Source: Halieaceae bacterium (GTDB taxonomy: Bacteria; Pseudomonadota; Gammaproteobacteria; Pseudomonadales; Halieaceae). From it: a stretch of 15,152 bases of DNA. Numbering within the stretch: the first letter of the stretch is position 1; each line of letters opens with the position of its first letter. The stretch lies in assembly GCA_003520285.1 (NCBI GenBank), contig DOVB01000260.1:2513-17664 (forward strand), in the 5' to 3' direction. The translations under genes and the position numbers were made by a program. Shown piece by piece: positions 12,668 through 15,152 of the stretch. Under the pieces are notes generated by a model that did no database searches, was not told the origin of the DNA, and saw only the letters and a program-made list of their open reading frames with translations.

Positions 12668-15152
12668 GCCAATTCGCCATCGGACAACGTTATATCAGCC
12701 AACTCGACCCGCAACTTGGCCTCGGCCTAGTCGTTGATATCGAGCCACGTAGAGTCACCATCGCTTTCCCTGCGGTGGAAGAGGATCGCACGTATTCCAT
12801 CGAGACCGCACCACTGACCCGACTGATCTATCGCGTTGGCGACACTATCCGACACGCTTCGGGCCAGCAACTTACGGTGAGTGCGGTCAATGAGATGGAT
12901 GGCCTGATGGTTTATGAGGGGCTTTGTAGAGAACACTTACCACACCAAATCAGCGAAGTGATGCTTGCAGCTGATATTGAGCTGCATCAACCACAACAGC
13001 GATTATTAACAGCCCAATTGAGCCAGAATCTCGCGTTTTCAACCAAAGTAAAAGCTCTATATCATATCGGCTCTCTGGACCAACATAAGGCTCGCGGGCT
13101 ATTGGCGCCCCGCACTTTACTGCTGCCCCATCAGATAGATATCGCTCAGCAGGTCGGTAAACAGCGCGCTCCCAGGGTCATGCTGGCAGACGAGGTCGGC
13201 CTCGGTAAAACCATTGAGGCAGGCCTCATCATCCACCACCAAATCTTCACTCACCGGGCCAAGCGAGTCTTGATCCTAACGCCCGAGCCATTGATGGCGC
13301 AGTGGCTGGTGGAAATGAGAAGAAAGTTTAATCTGCGCTTCGATTTCCTCAACCAAGAGCGGATAAACACGTTAGACAACCCGTTTGAAGAAGCTCAGCT
13401 CATCATTTCGTCCCTCGCCATCATCATGGATCAACCCCACAGCATGAACGCTGCGCTGGAAGCCACATGGGATATCGTCGTGGTCGATGAGGCACATCAT
13501 TTAGACTTGAGCCCGTCGGACCAACAGCACTTTATGACGCGTCTCGCGCTCCGCAGCGCAGGACTGCTGCTGCTAACGGCGACGCCTGAACAACTGGGTG
13601 AGGAAGCCCATTTCAAGCGTTTACAACTCCTCGATCCGGTGCGATTCACCTCTTACGCGCAATACCAGCAAGAGCAGTCGAGTTTTACGGAGCTGGAAAA
13701 CGCGATTGTCGCGCTTGAAGAAGGCAAAACGCCTCCCGCTCGTTACGCGCTCGGGCCCTCCGATCCAACAGACTTGAAAACTCATATCGCAAGCCTATTG
13801 GATTTTTATGGCACCAGCCGAAGTCTTTATCGCAACACGCGCTCTTCTGTATCCGGGCTCCCAAGGAGATCTTTACATCCCCATCCTTTAATGGCTCAAG
13901 ACTCCGCTACGGAGCTCGAGCAGGCACTGTATCCAGAGCGATACGCAAACGATCATGACTGGCCTTCGACTCACCCTAAAGTGGCTTGGCTCACTCAGTT
14001 TCTGCGAGCGAATAAACGCGAGAAAGTGCTCGTTATCTGTGGCGACGCGTCGGTCGCTTTGGCGCTTGAGGATTTCCTGCAGTTCCGTCAAGGTATTCGA
14101 TCGTCGGCCTTTCACGAGCACCTCGATCTCGTTGAGCGCGACCGAGCGGCAGCCTATTTCCAGCAGCCAGATCAAGGTGCTCAAGTGTTGGTCTGCTCTG
14201 AAATTGGCAGTGAAGGCAGAAATTTTCAGTTCGCTCGCCACTTGGTGTTGTTTGATCTGCCCTTGTCGCCTGATTTACTCGAGCAACGTATCGGTCGACT
14301 GGATCGTATCGGTCAGCAAGGCACCATTCACATTCACGTACCGTATTGTCAGGAATCACCGCAGGAGTCCCTGTTCCGGTGGTACGCACAAGGTCTTGAA
14401 GTGTTTACCGAACACTGCGCCGGCGCCGAATCTATTCACCAGCAGTTTGCGGAAAGGCTGCGCCAATATCTTATCGCCCCAGCAGCAGATCTCGCGTTTC
14501 TGCAGGACGTCGCGCAAGCGACCGAACAGGTGAAACAGACGCTCGCCGATGGTCGCAACCGGCTGCTTGAGCGACACTCATTCGATCCAGACCGAGCTGA
14601 TAAGACAATTGCCGCCATACAGTCTAAAGACAGTGATCCCGAGCTACTTGAATTCCTCGAGCTTGCAGGCGACGTGTTACAGTTTGAACTCGAAGCTCAC
14701 TCAGAGGAGACTTGGATACTGAAGGCCTCTGAGCAAACTCATGAAGCCTTGCTAGTTTATTTTGACGATGAAAGTTTCACAGCGACAATCTCGCGTACGA
14801 CCGCAGCAAGTCGCGAGGACTGGGCATTTCTCACCTGGGAACATCCCTTTGTGCGCGATATCCTTGAGATATTCACGACCGATACTGTGGGGAGTGCCAG
14901 TTTTGCGCGACTCGCGCTGACAGCCGTGCCCGAGGGCACATTGCTTCTCGAAGCCGTCGCGGTGACGCGCGTGAGTGCACCTGCTTATTTGGATCTACAG
15001 CGGTTTTTACCGCGGTCTCCGACTCGTTTCGTGGTCGATATCAAGGGTCGAGATCTTGCTCAAGCACTGACAGCCGCTGTGCTCGATACGCGGTTAGAGC
15101 CGCTCGCCAACAAACCTGCCGCCACAATTATTCGCTCAATTCGCTTTTCCGG
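12664..15152 (+). CDS. rapA: RNA polymerase-associated ATPase RapA (HepA), 3' end beyond the window
   Basis: The frame is open from the ATG at 12664 to the edge (829 codons, incomplete at the C-terminus; E. coli RapA is 968 aa). RapA is a Swi2/Snf2 ATPase that binds RNA polymerase and recycles it after transcription. N-terminal Tudor-like modules (about 1-105) start MSQFAIGQRYISQLDPQLG. The ATPase has Walker A LADEVGLGKTIEAG with Lys182, DEAH at 275-278, TAT at 305-307, SEIGSEGRNFQF and motif VI QRIGRLDRIGQ at 541-551. Later RapA segments such as WEHPFVRDILE and LQRFLPRSPTR are also present. Compared with E. coli RapA, as I recall it, two linkers are about 20-25 residues shorter each (near residues 349-370 and 403-432). 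No frameshift or stop was found. There is no clear Shine-Dalgarno sequence, so translation probably depends on tatD through the ATGA overlap. Confidence 0.96.
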   Translation, partial: MSQFAIGQRYISQLDPQLGLGLVVDIEPRRVTIAFPAVEEDRTYSIETAPLTRLIYRVGDTIRHASGQQLTVSAVNEMDGLMVYEGLCREHLPHQISEVMLAADIELHQPQQRLLTAQLSQNLAFSTKVKALYHIGSLDQHKARGLLAPRTLLLPHQIDIAQQVGKQRAPRVMLADEVGLGKTIEAGLIIHHQIFTHRAKRVLILTPEPLMAQWLVEMRRKFNLRFDFLNQERINTLDNPFEEAQLIISSLAIIMDQPHSMNAALEATWDIVVVDEAHHLDLSPSDQQHFMTRLALRSAGLLLLTATPEQLGEEAHFKRLQLLDPVRFTSYAQYQQEQSSFTELENAIVALEEGKTPPARYALGPSDPTDLKTHIASLLDFYGTSRSLYRNTRSSVSGLPRRSLHPHPLMAQDSATELEQALYPERYANDHDWPSTHPKVAWLTQFLRANKREKVLVICGDASVALALEDFLQFRQGIRSSAFHEHLDLVERDRAAAYFQQPDQGAQVLVCSEIGSEGRNFQFARHLVLFDLPLSPDLLEQRIGRLDRIGQQGTIHIHVPYCQESPQESLFRWYAQGLEVFTEHCAGAESIHQQFAERLRQYLIAPAADLAFLQDVAQATEQVKQTLADGRNRLLERHSFDPDRADKTIAAIQSKDSDPELLEFLELAGDVLQFELEAHSEETWILKASEQTHEALLVYFDDESFTATISRTTAASREDWAFLTWEHPFVRDILEIFTTDTVGSASFARLALTAVPEGTLLLEAVAVTRVSAPAYLDLQRFLPRSPTRFVVDIKGRDLAQALTAAVLDTRLEPLANKPAATIIRSIRFS

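Noticed and set aside
13888..14618. Several open frames of 60-192 codons on both strands within 13888-14618
   Set aside because: They lie wholly inside rapA, whose own frame is continuous with clear conserved motifs; their translations show no domain and they look like shadows.

Overview
The window is chromosomal DNA of a gammaproteobacterium. The order lptG-lptF divergent from pepA-holC-valS is a conserved gammaproteobacterial block, and bolA, trhO, rapA and a YcfH-type tatD all have their closest familiar relatives in that class. Base composition is moderate (about half GC by eye) and even, with no island-like shift, integrase, insertion sequence, tRNA gene or phage gene. A marine lineage (Cellvibrionales/Halieaceae-like) is a guess from protein flavour only.

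Layout. At the left edge (1-105) a 44-bp tandem repeat runs into the 3' end of trhO. On the minus strand bolA and trhO (1036-1350, 69-1043) overlap by 8 nt and form a small operon. Next, also minus, is a two-component system: an OmpR-type regulator (2880-3557) followed by a membrane histidine kinase (1493-2833). The regulator is divergent from an RDD-family membrane protein (3634-4077). That gene converges, one base apart, on lptG (4079-5140), which overlaps lptF (5137-6240) by ATGA. Divergently, on the plus strand, lie pepA, holC and valS (6326-11050), tightly packed. Two cold-shock genes follow: a plain 70-aa CspA-type protein (11106-11318) and a 134-aa protein with an N-terminal two-helix membrane hairpin fused to a cold-shock domain (11371-11775). 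Then a recognisable promoter leads into tatD (11843-12667), overlapped by ATGA with rapA (12664 to the right edge, incomplete).

The gene content is mostly housekeeping: LPS export (LptF/LptG), peptide turnover (PepA), replication (HolC), translation (ValS, TrhO tRNA modification), iron-sulfur or stress adaptation (BolA), RNA chaperoning (Csp), metal-dependent nuclease activity (TatD) and RNA polymerase recycling (RapA). I see no defence island, biosynthetic cluster or clearly undescribed multi-gene system. The items most worth a second look are the membrane-tethered cold-shock protein next to its soluble paralogue, the composite 24+20-bp repeat at the end of trhO, and the two-component system whose target is not evident.
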